Shown here in pieces: positions 42,961 to 54,895 of a DNA stretch of 64,000 nt (the stretch's first letter is position 1; the number at the start of each line of letters is the position of its first letter). This stretch comes from Clavaria fumosa. Lineage: Eukaryota; Basidiomycota; Agaricomycetes; Agaricales; Clavariaceae. The position numbers and the translations under genes were made by a program. Below the pieces are notes generated by a model. The model had not been told where the DNA came from, did not search any database, and worked only from the letters and a program-made list of their open reading frames with translations. The stretch is taken from contig OX637798.1 of NCBI GenBank assembly GCA_951802425.1, forward strand, positions 1,488,001 through 1,552,000. Direction: 5' to 3'.

Positions 42961-45068
42961 AGCGCCGTGCCTAGAACTGACGCGAGCGTACACACGTATG
43001 AATCGGGGCTCTGTCTGGTCCCCGGAAGACCTCGGGGGACGAAGAGCGCGGATCGGGGATGCAGCGGCGTCTCGCACTTCTGTCCGAAGGGAACAAATAC
43101 AGCGGTGCACGGGCCCGCCTCCGCATGTCCCACACCCGCGGCAGGGGCTCGTACATGGAGCTGTACGCGTCGGCCCCCCGTGGCGGGGGCGTCAACACCG
43201 GCGTCGGGACCGCGCTGAACTAGAAATGCGTGTGCTGCGTCTTGGGCGCGCAGAACGGGTGTGTGGCGGCAGCGGTGGTGGCGGTGGTGGTGGTGGTGGT
43301 GCTCGCGGGGTGGGGCCAGCTCACTGGCGTTGCGGAGCGGGAAGGAACGAGGAAAGGGGCGGAGGGGGAGAGGCGGTGCGTGCGCGACGGCGGGGACTGG
43401 GGACTGGGGGTTGGATGCAGAGAGCGGCCGGCCAATCACGCCGGCTTCGCGGGGCTTTGCTCGGAGGCCGTTGTCGTTGCCGTCGTCTCGAGAGAGCGGC
43501 CCGCTCGTCGAGAGCCTCGGAAAACAACCACGTTCGCCAGATGGAGCTGTTGGATTCCAGGAGCGGCGGTGGTGCACCCGCTGGAGGGCCACTCAAAGAA
43601 GGGCCGCCTTCCCCGGCTGCAGGGGGTCAGGTGCAGTGGTGTCGTGCGCGGCGGCATCGCGTGCGGACACGTAATGCACGGCGCGCGCCGCCCGCGGCTC
43701 GGATACGGTGCTCGGCTCATGCGCGCGGTCGGCGCCGGTGGCGCGTGACGCGTCGGTGCAGGCGTCGAGCCTGGCACGGGGAGGGCCGCCAAAACGCAGG
43801 CCATCTGGACCAGCCGTGTGGCCGGCGTGTGCGGGTCGGGCAGAACTTGGGACGCGCCCGCCTCCCGCGGGTTCCTGCTCAGAAGACAGCTGGGCCCGGC
43901 CGTATCCTGCGGCGGCAAACGGGAGGGGGGCTGCCAGCGCGACGCGGACGTCTTCGCAGCGGATCTCGAACTCCCTGTAGTAGTCGGCGAGCGCGGCCTA
44001 CAGCCGGGAGCAGCAGTCGCGGAACGCACGGAACGGGTCCATGTCGCCGGCCGGAGGAGGGGGTGGAGCCACCATGCCTGCGGAGTCGGCTCCGGAGTCC
44101 GGCGATCCGCTGCGCCGCGGCGGAGGTGGAGGCGCCGCGGCTGGGTTGTGGTCCTCGTTGAGGAGGGCTGTATCTATGCGCCGACGCGTGGTGTTCGTAT
44201 TGCCTTCCAGGGTCGTTTGGGACTTCAGGGCATCATCGTCGGAGGCACCGCCAGGAAGGGCAGCTATGTCCTGCCTGGAGCGAATGCCCTCAGACGCGTT
44301 AACCTCTTCTGGTTCCGTCTCCTTGTCGCCAAGGGATGAGAGAGCGCGCATAGGAGCTGGTTCTTCGCCGTTGTTTTGGGCTTGCCCACGCATTTGCAGA
44401 AGCGCTGAGGGTTCAGCACTCAAGGGCGCCAAGCCCTCGTGCTGGTCGTTCGATTGCAGGATGGGCGCAGCGGATGCAGCGGGCGAAGGGAGCAGACCGA
44501 TGCTGGTGCTGAGTGCAGCGCGATGCTCTGTGACGTAGGCCAGCGATTGGGTCACGGGCGCCGATTCGCCCGCCCCCGCCCGATCAGTCCGAAAATGGGT
44601 GTTTCGCCATAGACGACGCCGATCGACGACGAAGCTGGTGTTGACAACCTGCGCAGAGGCGAGATTGTCATTGGTCTGCTGCCAAGGAAACAGAGTATGG
44701 GCAGACCGACTTGATGAGCACCGAAGACTAGAAATCTCTTCTCTACAGGTGGGAATGCCGATGCCCCTGGTATAGTGTGATGGGCGGCCTACGATTCGGA
44801 ATGCAAGGTCGCAAGGGTAGTAGGGGGAAGACTGGTGAATGGCTTACGGGTTCATCCGGCGCGTTCACCTGGACATGCTCGTTCGACGATGCACCGGCGG
44901 GCGTCGATGACTGTCTCCTGCGTTGCAGAGGCATCTCTGCCAAGACTGCGGAGTTGAGTTCGAGGAAGAATAAATGTAGGGGAAGACCTCGAAGACGACG
45001 TGATTGCGTTTGCACTTGCAGCGGGTGCGAAGGCTTCTCCGGGCGCCTCTCCCTTGATGTTGTTAACA
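42900..45068 (-). pseudogene. Orphan proline-rich family, copy D (full span, broken)
   Basis: This copy spans almost the whole of copy A, in antisense. N-terminal pieces lie at 45000-44830 (SSNEHVQVNAPDEP), the second exon runs from 44655 (AQVVNTSFVVDRR) through QRMRGQAQNNGEE-like sequence and the proline run, and C-terminal pieces reach 42960. A TAG at about 44000 replaces the TCG of LSAAL (FRDCCSRL then stop), and further indels near 43940, 43625 and 43200 shift the frame. It is a pseudogene, but the best-preserved relative of copy A in the window. Confidence 0.8.
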
Positions 45069-45274
45069 AAAACCCACACGTGTGTGCAGTGTCTGTGTCG
45101 TTCGCGGTTGCTTGCAGTATTCACATAGTCCCTTGGCCCTGTTCCTTCATAATGTGACGAAAGCTGTAGTAATGATGACTTACTAGACTTTGACACTGAT
45201 TACGAAATTAACTTGTAATGCTGACTCAGCAAAGCAGTGCTCTGATGCTCACCAAAGGACGTCACTCCGTGCCG

Positions 45275-45812
45275 CGAGGGGATCTAATGTAGACAGAGGC
45301 CATTGCCCGGTTCACGGACTGGCTCACGACATGAGTCGTCAACCGAGAGGTCGCGCACGACGATGGTGGTGCAGGTAAAGCCCATGTCGTTCTTTACAGA
45401 CACAGTACATTGCATGCCCATCCCCCCCTCCCCCCTTGCGAGCGTCGCACCTGTCCTTACGAACCCACGCTCCACCTACCGCAGCATGGGCGGCCTGCTC
45501 GTCGCCGACACTCTCCTTGGATTCGCCAGCTCGTGGGTCCTGCACGCGCACCCCCGACCCGAAAACGCGCCCAGCACTCCCGCCGCCGTGGTGTTGCGGA
45601 ACACAGCGGGGTTGATGAGGAGGAACTGCGTCATCGTCGTCGCCCGAGGCTGGGGCTAGACCGCGCGGCTCATACGAGAGGCGGTGGCGCTCGGGCGGGG
45701 CGCCGTAGAGTCGGGTGCGCAAACTATTGCAAGGAATCAGGTAACCGAGGACGCCCCGGTAGAGATGCGGGACGGGGCAGATGTGAATGCGCATTCGTAG
45801 CCATGATCTCAT
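45275..45812 (+). pseudogene. Alpha/beta hydrolase fragment (NLR gene 2 unit)
   Basis: Exons correspond to parts of the hydrolase at 52800-54330: FTDWLTT with an in-frame TGA (45335 region), the nucleophile elbow HSMGGLLVADTLLGFASSW at about 45485-45540, and the C-terminal TARLIREAVALGRGAVESGAQ at 45660-45730. The segment between (about 45550-45640) is inverted relative to its flanks and most of the middle of the gene is deleted. It is clearly non-functional. It is convergent with the naa10 tail fragment that follows. Confidence 0.75.
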
Positions 45813-45861
45813 AAATCAGTGGCTAATAATAGGGGATACCACCACGTCTCTATGGTGGTGT

Positions 45862-46170
45862 CTGGGGCGTTAACGCCAGCCTCATCGCATACGCGTCCTC
45901 GCCGTCGGCGTCTTGTGCCATAAATAAATATGTCGGTCAGTCGCGAGCACGAACATCAGACGGGCACGGGCGGCGCTCAGAGTACTTCTTCTCGACGCCC
46001 TGCACAGCGAGCCGCAGCGCGTCGCGGTAGAGCGCGGTTCGAGACGTACACGTGCAGCGAGGCATGGGCGGCGCCGTAGACGGCCGCCATGGCTGGGTGC
46101 TGCCATCGTCTGTCATTGCCTACGCGTCGGAGATGCGGAGTTGCAACAGGAAATGCAGATGCTAACATGA
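45862..46170 (-). pseudogene. naa10 tail fragment (NLR gene 2 unit)
   Basis: On the minus strand it carries naa10 exon 4 (AAVYGAAHASLHVYVSNR, then a deletion that shifts the frame before the ALYRD equivalent, and GVEKKY) and exon 5 ([20 protein letters not shown] and stop) with the intron between. Exons 1-3 are absent. The 3' spacer to the hydrolase fragment is the same as in the naa10-hydrolase junction at 12500-12540. Confidence 0.8.
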
Positions 46171-46556
46171 GAATGCCAAAGGACGACGTGCGAGCGCATG
46201 ATGAGTGACAGCGAAAATCGGCGCCGCAGCCAGCAACAACTGGAAAGCGCAGTAGGCATCAGACTGACTCCGCGTGGCTGACGGGAAGAAGAGACCGCTG
46301 GGAGTACGACGACGAGACACACGAGTAGGGCGCAGTAGAATGGAGAGTTGTTCACAGAACTGTACTGCTAGCCCACACTTAGTATCCGCATCTGTAGAGA
46401 ACAGCGACAACGGGAACTGAAATGTACTGACAGGTCATGTGCTTCTTTGGGCGTTATGTCAGCGTCGCACCATCAATGCACTGCCTCATGTACCGCACTT
46501 CTGCACCATCGACTCCTCGCCGCCCTCAGCATTTCGTGCCACTGCACCCCTCACCC

Positions 46557-49500
46557 ATGGCACAGGGTATCACTCGTGAGAATTTACCCTCACTAAACGA
46601 AGATCATACTACAGCGAGTGAGTAGTTTGTAATGCTGCGGCATCATTGAAATAATTGGGGTGGTATGGAGGTATGGACTGCTACATACCTTTGCATACCG
46701 CCTATAACACCCACTTATTTTGCTGATGGGGGCTGTTTGATCTCACTTGCAGCCCGATCTCTTGCAGATATCGAGAAGGTGACTGGCATGCCACCAGTGT
46801 CCTTGGTCCAAACTTATGATCACTCAACCATATGTGAGTCTCAGTAAAAAGTTTATCCCTCTCCAATTTCCAACAAACTATTGTAGATGCCAGAGATGTC
46901 GGGTCTCATAACTTCACCATCGGTTCACTCCACATCCATCAAGGTGAGCTTGAATGAATGGACCTTTTTACTCTCGACCTGATGGGCCTAACTCGCCAAT
47001 GTAGCCCCATTCAATTCTCCCTCTTCTGCACAGTTCCAGTCCCAAGTCACATTCAAAGGGATGCCCTCCCCCAGCCCAATTTTCACAGGGCAGAGGTCCT
47101 ACCTCGAGAAACTCAAATGTCATTTTGGCCCGCGTGAGGGACAATTTCTCCCTAGACGGCTCTTTCTCCTCTACGGAATGGGAGGTGTCGGCAAGACTCA
47201 GATCTGTCTGAAGTTCATTGAGGAGAATCCAAAGCTGTGTGTTGACCAGCATCGTGCTACATTGCTTGATCACTTACCATTCTGAATAGGTTCTGGCGAG
47301 TCTTCTGGATTGATGCAACCAGCCTCGAGACAATTGAGCAGTCTATCAAGGATATTGCTCATGATCATGCTGCACGAGCATCTGGAGTTGAGAGCTCTGT
47401 GTGCTCGATTCTCTCTTGGATATCCTGGATGAGAGAGGAGTGGTTGCTTGTTTATGATAATGCAAGTGACCTGGGTACTGTGAAGGATTATATACCTACA
47501 AACAACCGAGGCAACATACTCATCACCAGCCGGAATCCAGTCATGCATGGACTGGTGAATCCTCGGGACTCAACCGAAGTTGACAAGATGAGGGAGGAGG
47601 AAGCAATCACTCTCCTTCTGAGAGGGAGCCATTGTGATGATACTGCTAATGAACAGAGGCAGGCAGCATGCTCTATTGTTGCGACCTTATACTGCTTGCC
47701 TCTAGCAGTTGACCAGGCTGGTGCATCCATTGCAAGTGGCCTATGTGATCTTGGGGATTACCTTGAACAATACAAGAGTCACCATCAAGAGTTGTTGGAT
47801 AATCCTTCATTCAGGGGTGCATCCAATTATGGGCAAGCAGTTTATGGGACATGGGAACTGTCAATTCTAGAGATAGAGACCAGGGCACATGACAGGAGCA
47901 AAAGAGAGGAGGCCCAGGCAGCTTCGAGTGCACTTCTTCTGCTACAGATATTCGCCTGCCTCCATCATGAAAACATTCCAGAAATGATGTTCAGAAATGC
48001 TGCTGAAGAGGGTGGGTCACAAGAAAACAATGCAAGAAGCAGCTGGGACCAATTGGTAAATAATTCAGTAGATTGGTCCAACATATTGCATGTTGACCAT
48101 GAAGGCAACTGGGACAATTTCATTTTTAGGAGAGCAGTTGAGATGTTGATATCATTTTCACTTGTGAAATGCAGCAGCTCTGGAAGAGTGTACTCCATGC
48201 ATCCACTAGTACATCTATGGTGCCAAGACAGATGTTCTGAGGAAGAGAAACAGTCAAAATATGCTTCTGTTGACACTTTGGTGTGCCATTCAATCACATA
48301 TGGGGATGATGGCTCTGACTATGCCTTTCATCAATCACTACTGCCACACATAAAAAACATCAACCTACATATACAAAGAAAATATGCAATAGAAGAAGTT
48401 GAAAAATGGGTGAAATTGGGATTGGTGTACTATGAAAATGGATTCTTTAAGGATGCAGAGGAGGTTGCTCTGTGTGCAATGGAAACTCGAAGGAGGGAGC
48501 TTGGCCCAGAACATCCATCCACTCTGACAAGCATTAAAAGTGTGGCATCCATATATTCAGCTCAGGGGAGGTACAATGAGGCAAAGGAGCTGCAAGTACA
48601 TGTCATGGAAGTCAGCAAGAGAGTGCTTGGCCCAGAACATCCAGACACCCTAACAAGCATTAGCAATTTGGCATCCACATATTCAAATCAGGGGAGGTAC
48701 AATGAGGCAAAGGAGCTGCAAGTACATGTCATGGAAGTCAGCAAGAGAGTGCTTGGCCCAGAACATCCAGACACCCTAACAAGCATTAGCAATTTGGCAT
48801 CCACATATTCAAATCAGGGGAGGTACAATGAGGCAAAGGAGCTGCAAGTACATGTCATGGAAATCAGCAAGAGAGTGCTTGGCACAGAACATCCAGACAC
48901 TCTAACAAGTATGAACAATTTGGGATTGACATATTCAGCTCAGGGGAAACACAATGAAGCAGAGAAGCTGCAAGTTCATATCATGGAAGTCAGCAAGAGA
49001 GTGCTTGGCCCAGAACATCCAGGCACTCTGACAAGTATTAACAATGTGGCATTGACATATTCACAGCAGGGGAAGCACCATGAAGCAGAGGAGCTGCAAG
49101 TTCATGTCATGGAAGCCAGGAAGAAATTGCTTGGCACAGAACATCCAGACACTCTGATGAGCATTAACAATTTGGCATCCACATATTCAGCTCAGGGGAG
49201 GTGCAATGAAGCAGAGGAGCTGCAAGTTCATATCATGGAAGTCAGCAAGAGAGTGCTTGGCCCAGAACATCCAGACACACTAATACACATTAGCAATTTG
49301 GCATTGACATATTTATATCAGGAGAAGCATAATGAAGCAGAGGTGCTGAATGTTCATGTCTTGGAAGAGAGGAAGAGGGTACTTGGCCCAAAACATCCAG
49401 ACACTCTATTAGGCATTAGCAATTTGGCATCCACATATTCAGCTCAGGGTAAGCACCATGAAGCAGAGGAGCTGCAAGTTCATGTCATGGAAGCCAGGAA

Positions 49501-51433
49501 GAAATTGCTTGGCACAGAACATCCAGACACTCTGAGGAGCATTAATAATTTAGCATCCACATATTCAGCTCAGGAGAGGCACAATGAAGCAGAGGAGCTG
49601 CAAGTTCATGTCATGGAAGCCAGCAAGAGAGTGCTTGGCCCAGAACATCCAGACACTCTAACAAGCATTAGCAATTTGGCATTGACATATTCAGAGAAAG
49701 GGTGGCACCATGATACAAAGGAGCTGCAAGTTCATGTCATGGAAGCCAGGAAGAGAGTGCTTGGCCCAGAACATCCTGACACTCTGACAAGCATCAGCAA
49801 TTTGGCATTGACATATTCAGATCAGGGAAAGCACAATGAAGCAGAGGATCTCCAAGCTCATATCATGGAAGCCAGGAAGAAATTGCTTGGCACAGAACAT
49901 CCAGACACTCTAACAAGTATGAACAATTTGGGATTGACATATTCAGCTCAGGGGAAACACAATGAAGCAGAGGAGCTGCAAGTTCATATCATGGAAGTCA
50001 GCAAGAGAGTGCTTGGCCCAAAACATCCAGGCACTCTGACAAGTATTAACAATGTGGCATTGACATATTCAAAGCAGGGGAAGCACCATGAAGCAGAGGA
50101 GCTGCAAGTTCATGTCATGGAAGCCAGGAAGAAATTGCTTGGCACAGAACATCCAGACACTCTGATGAGCATTAACAATTTGGCATCCACATGTTCAGCT
50201 CAGGGGAGGTGCAATGAAGCAGAGGAGCTGCAAGTTCATATCATGGAAGTCAGCAAGAGAGTGCTTGGCCCAGAACATCCAGACACACTAATACACATTA
50301 GCAATTTGGCATTGACATATTCATATCAGGGGAAGCATAATGAAGCAGAGGTGCTGAATGTTCATGTCTTGGAAGAGAGGAAGAGGGTACTTGGCCCAAA
50401 ACATCCTGACACTCTAACAAGCATTAACAATTTGGCATTGACATATTCAGCTCAGGGGAAGCACCATGAAGTAGAGGAGCTGCAAGTTCATGTCATGGAA
50501 GCCAGGAAGAGAGTGCTTGGCTCAGAACATCCAGACACTCTGATAAGCATTGACAATTTGGCATCCACATATTCAGCTCAGGGGAAGTACAATGAAGCAG
50601 AGGAGCTGCAAGTTAATATCATGAAAGTCAGCAAGAGAGTGCTTGGCCCAGAACATCCAGACACTCTGATGAGCATTAACAAGTTGGCATCCACATATTC
50701 AGCTCAGGGGAGGTACAATGAAGCAGAGGAACTGCAAGTTCACATCATGAAAGTCAGCAAGAGAGTGCTTGGCCCAGAACATCCAGACACACTAACACAC
50801 ATTAGCAATTTGGCATCCACATATTCATATCAGAGGAAGCATAATGAAGCTGAGGTGCTGAAGGTTCATGTTTTGGAAGCCAGGAAGAGGGTACTTGGCC
50901 CAGAACATCCAGACACTCTAACAGGTATTAACAATTTGGCATTAACATATTCAGCTCAGGGGAAGCACAATGAAGCACAGGAGCTGCAAGTTCATGTCAT
51001 GGAAGCCAGGAAGGGAGTATTTGGCCAAGAGCATCCTGACACTCTGACAAGCATCAGCAATTTGGCATTGACATATTCAGATCAGGGAAAGCACAATGAA
51101 GCAGAGGATCTCCAAGCTCATATCATGGAAGCCAGGAAGAGATTGCTTGGCCCAGAACATCCAGACACTCTGATGAGCATTAACAATTTGGCATTCATAT
51201 ATTCAGCTCAGGGGAGGTACAATGAAGCTGAGGGGCTGCAAGTTCATGTCATGGAAGTCAGCAAGAGAGTGCTTGGCCCAGGACATCCAAACACTCTAAC
51301 AAGCATTAGCAATTTGGCATTCACATATTCAAATAAAGGGAAGCACAATGAAGCAGAAGAGCTGCAAGCTCGTGTCATTGAAGCCAGTAAGAGTGCTTGG
51401 CTGAGAACATCCAGACATTATGATGAGCATTAA
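46557..51433 (+). CDS. NB-ARC-TPR NOD-like receptor, gene 2 (C-terminally truncated)
   Basis: The exon plan is the same as gene 1: 46557-46617, 46753-46833, 46887-46943, 47005-47236 and 47290-51433, giving 1524 residues. NB-ARC motifs are Walker A GMGGVGKTQ, LLVYDN, GNILITSRN, LPLAVDQAG and MHPLVHLW. Twenty-three 42-residue TPRs run from about 48490 to 51400. Repeats 4-8 (from about 48905) recur as repeats 12-16 (from about 49913), 1008 bp apart. A 2-bp deletion near 51395 in the last repeat changes the frame, so the protein ends with a foreign SAWLRTSRHYDEH. Remnants of the original tail remain at 51570-51615 and 52488-52635, separated by a hAT-like insertion. The receptor could still work without the tail. 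Confidence 0.9.
46632..46735. other. Extra hairpin-forming segment in intron 1 of NLR gene 2
   Basis: Intron 1 of gene 2 is about 90 bp longer than in gene 3. The additional part contains an imperfect inverted repeat, GGTATGGAGGTATGG at about 46660 against CATACCTTTGCATACC at about 46684. It may be a tiny foldback insertion or excision scar. Confidence 0.4.
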
Positions 51434-51569
51434 CAAATTGGCATCCACCTACTTTGCTAAGGCAAATCATTGTGAGGCATCTGTAAATCTGATCTACCAC
51501 TAATGGATGTAGAGAGCACACTACTAGCACATATCCAGTACCATCATGCCTGAGCAAACCACATGTGCA

Positions 51570-52635
51570 ACTTATCCAGATAATGTTTCATCCAGTGACA
51601 ATGATCAATATGAAGTAGGGATGCTGTGGTCCAGTTCAGAACCAGGGTTCAGAACCAGACCTGAGGGACTGAACCAATGGTTCAGTCCAAGGTTCATGCA
51701 TTTGGCTGAACTGGACCCATGGTCCAGTTCAGGGTTCACACTATTCCACATTTCCCTGAACTGCTTTGAACTGGTTCAGAACCAGAACCAGCCAAGTATT
51801 TTCCCAATTTGTACAGTACACCATACATGTATCAGCTGTGTATCAGCACTGCATATTGTGTCTCAGTGCCACACAGACTCCTTCAACCCCAACAGGAGCA
51901 TTGTGTTTCAGGGCAGGAAACATGTTACAACTGCATGATGATGGTGAGTGAGCATGCTGACCCCTTTGACCCCAACAGGAATGTTGTCTCAGTGTTGTGT
52001 ATTGTATCATAGTGCATGCTGCACACACATTCCAAACTCACAAGGCATCCAGTGTCATGCCATGCAGTATCCAACACTATCCAGGATGGCATGAGATTAC
52101 ATACCTATCCAGGGATCTGCAACAGCATCATAGCATGCATTCTCAAGTGGTGGGTTGACAGGGACAGCCCTGCACAACTGCTTGAATGTCTGCCTCTTCG
52201 AGGTCCTCCAACTGCTGAAGAGTGCATACTGACATGGCACTGTGAGTTTGGCTGCCCCTGCTTTTTGATCACTGTTGCTTGAGTGTCTGTGTACTTGTAA
52301 CTATGTGTCTACTGCCAATGATGTGGTTCAAGTTCTGAACCTGCTCAGAACTGGACTGGACCTGAGGTTCAGTCCCTAAGTGGTCCCATTTGTGGTTCAT
52401 ATTTTTCAAGGAACTGGACCTTAGGTCCAGTTCCAGGTTCAGAAAATTCTTGAAAAGACCGGACTGAACTGGACCATGGCATCCCTAATATGAAGAGTCT
52501 GAGGTGTGGTATGATGCCACAGAGGAACTTGCTCTTGCTACATCTAACATCAACTCTAATGGTATAGATGAGCAGTCTGACATGTAGTATAATACCAGGG
52601 AGGGGCTTGATACCTTTTGCCATTCCCAATCATGA
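51570..52635 (+). pseudogene. Detached tail of NLR gene 2
   Basis: At 51585-51615 and 52496-52635 the sequence matches the C-terminal coding part of gene 1 (SSSGNDPHEESQMWYDA..., ending CHSQS and stop): TCATCCAGTGACAATGATCA on the left, and GTGTGGTATGATGCCAC through to CATTCCCAATCATGA on the right. It is out of reach of the gene 2 frame because of the upstream frameshift and a stop near 51500, and it is split by the hAT-like element. A stop is also present near 52585 (ATGTAG). Confidence 0.75.
51616..52487. mobile_element. Non-autonomous hAT-like DNA transposon (872 bp)
   Basis: The element is flanked by an exact 8-bp duplication ATATGAAG (51608-51615 and 52488-52495). Its ends are inverted: TAGGGATGC...TGGTCCAGTTCAG on the left and the complement at 52455-52487. 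Eight-base target duplications and TAGGG-type ends are typical of the hAT superfamily. Both ends are packed with direct and inverted copies of GGTCCAGTTC and AGGTTCAG for about 170 bp. The middle (about 51800-52310) has no transposase-like ORF. It was inserted into the former coding tail of NLR gene 2. Confidence 0.85.
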
Positions 52636-52789
52636 TTTCCTTAGCTCTCCCTGTGATTCCATCTCATGTTGATAGGACACAGTTATGGGAAATTTTCAAA
52701 TGTAACATGTGTAATTTACTCAGATGCCAAGATCCAAGATTGATTTCTTTTGACAATTGTAAGGTCACCAGCTTGTTCTTTATATTATA

Positions 52790-54330
52790 ATCTATCTATG
52801 CCTTGGGAGCACAGCTGCTTCTCCCGGGGCCACCTGATTCCTTGCCATAGTCTGCGCACCCAGCTCTACGGCGCCCCTCTCGAGCGCCACCGCCTCTCGT
52901 ATGAGTCGCGCGGTCTCGAGGCCCAGCTGGTAGCACCCGTCATTGGTGGCAGCGCCGAACATGCCCGTGTGCGCCTGAATCTCATCCGACGCAAGCGTGT
53001 TAGACGCCGGCACAAAGTGCGCGGAAATGGGGGACCCGTGCGGCGGGAGCAGCACGAAGGTCCGTTCGGTGCGCTGCCGCGGGGGCGACGGCGGGATGGA
53101 CGTGTAGAGACTGGTGCAAGCAGCAGCTCAAGATCTCACGCGTAATTTTTCCTATGTACCCTGCGGGGCGACTCACTTTCTGAACACGACGCCGCACTCC
53201 TTCTCGACGCCGACGAGCCGCTCGACGCGCCGCTTCAGCGCCGTCTCGTCCCACAGATGGCCGACGTACTTGAGGTGGTCCGTGATCCAGCCGGATCCCG
53301 ACGTGAGGTGCGCGCGTTTCTGGTAGGCCGCCCCGGCGGCGGTGCTCGCGAGGAGGGCGCCGCCAACGGCGAGCGCAGCCGCGCCCCAGCCCCGGGAGGC
53401 GGGCGGCGCGGGTGTGGGCGACCGAGTGGACGGGGACGTACCGGGGGTGAGGGCGCGTTGTCCCCACGCACCGACGCGCGTGCGCCCCCGACCCGAAAAC
53501 GTACCCAGCACCCCCGCCGCCGCCGTGCGCGCCTGCGCCGCGTATTCAAGCGCCTGCGCCGCGGTGTTGCGGAACACGGCGGGGTCGATGCCGAGGAACT
53601 GCCGCGCGTCTCGGCTAGTGACTCACGGGCGGCGGGGTTAGCGGGGGGGGCACGCACCGGGGTGTCGAACGCGATGCATGCGACGACCTTGGGCCAGGGA
53701 GGGGCGTCCCGGTCCGGACGGGAGCTGGCGAATCCGAGGAGGGCGTCGGCGGCGAGCAGGCCGCCCATGCTGCGGTGGGCAGATGGCGGGTCGGTGAGAA
53801 CAGGTGCGACGTTCGCACGGGCGGGAGGGGCATGCATGCTGTGCTTACCTGTGTCCGCAAAGGACGACATGGGGCTTACCTGCGCCACCGCCCTCGCCGT
53901 GCGCGACCTCCCGGTTGACGACGCATGTTGTGAGCCAGTCCGCAGACCGGACAATGGCCTCCATCTACATTAGATCTCCCTTAGTTGTTTCGCTGCTCGA
54001 AATGTTCGGGCGCGGGCTCCAAACGGCGCGGAGTGACGTACCAGATCTCCTTTGGTCTGTTGATACGTCCAATGTGGGCCTTCAGCACAAGACTTTGCGC
54101 AGCCAGATTCTAGGAGAGCAGAGAATACGCGCCTCATATGCAGGGAAGACGACGCATCCCGCGACGCACCCCGGGAGGCTCTCCGCGAGGACGTGCTGCA
54201 GCCGTTGCGGGAAATCGCCGAATGTGGTGTCGGTGCCCTTGAGGGCCAAGGCGTTCGGTCAGAATGCTGATGGACGTGTGTTGCCCCCCTCGTCCATCCC
54301 AGCCTCATGCAGACTACCATACCTTTACGG
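52790..54330 (-). pseudogene. Alpha/beta hydrolase (lipase-like) gene, most complete copy
   Basis: On the minus strand: an N-terminal exon near 54260-54110 (ALKGTDTTFGDFPQRLQHVL), an exon near 53965-53880 (VRSADWLTTCVVNREVAHGE), the nucleophile-elbow exon at 53775-53630 (HSMGGLLAADALLGFASS, then PPWPKVVACIAFDTP), a long exon at about 53600-53175 (FRNTAAQALEYAAQA..., a hydrophobic AALAVGGALLASTAAGAAY, then WITDHLKYVGHLWDE), and a final exon to 52800 (FVPASNTLASDEIQAHTGMF, then YQLGLETARLIREAV). The GHSMGG-type serine motif marks a serine hydrolase; fungal relatives are uncharacterised lipase-like proteins. The catalytic Asp and His cannot be assigned with certainty. The 5' end and some exon joints look damaged, so I call it a probable pseudogene. 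Confidence 0.65.
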
Positions 54331-54339
54331 GGAGGAGAA

Positions 54340-54890
54340 AAAAAAATCAGGAGATGTCTTTCCGGGAGTTCCTAGGCCTCTAAGCGGCTGGTCGGCGTAG
54401 CGTAGAAACTTTGACCCGTCCATGCACAGCTCCGACATCTCGGACAAAGCCAAACAAAGTCAAACATAAATCCTCTCTCTGCTCCTCTCTCACCTACTAC
54501 CACCTCCTTCGTAACACCAGTAGCTACTCCCTAGTGTTACGCAACACACTTATCGCTCACAGCTTTTGAACCCTCCCTCCTCTCCCTCTTCGATTGTGTC
54601 TTTGTTGGTGGGTGGCTCCCCCCCCCACCGGCACACCACAGATAGGAGTTTGCACAACGCGGACGCCTCTCTCCCCCGATATGTAGACACAATCAGTACC
54701 TCTAATAGACCCATTGCTATTACCGCATCCCTACAATTTGGCTGGAAAGACAAGACGATAGCAGTTGTGGACATGGCACTGGTATCCACGTGATAGGTGA
54801 CTGACCGTTCTTGCTGAATACGTCCCTGTCCCTGGCCGTGCTGCGATCCATTTTCCTTTCGCGTCGCCCCTGGAGCCATGCTGAGTCCAA
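54340..54890. other. Intergenic, no gene recognised
   Basis: This stretch is pyrimidine-rich (CTCTCTCTGCTCCTCTCTCAC near 54470) with a poly-C run near 54620. Short frames on both strands lack recognisable motifs. Confidence 0.45.
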
Positions 54891-54895
54891 GTCAC

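Noticed and set aside
43230..44161. Plus-strand Gly/Arg/Val-rich ORFs over orphan copy D
   Set aside because: They are antisense to a recognisable copy of the orphan family and have no independent support.
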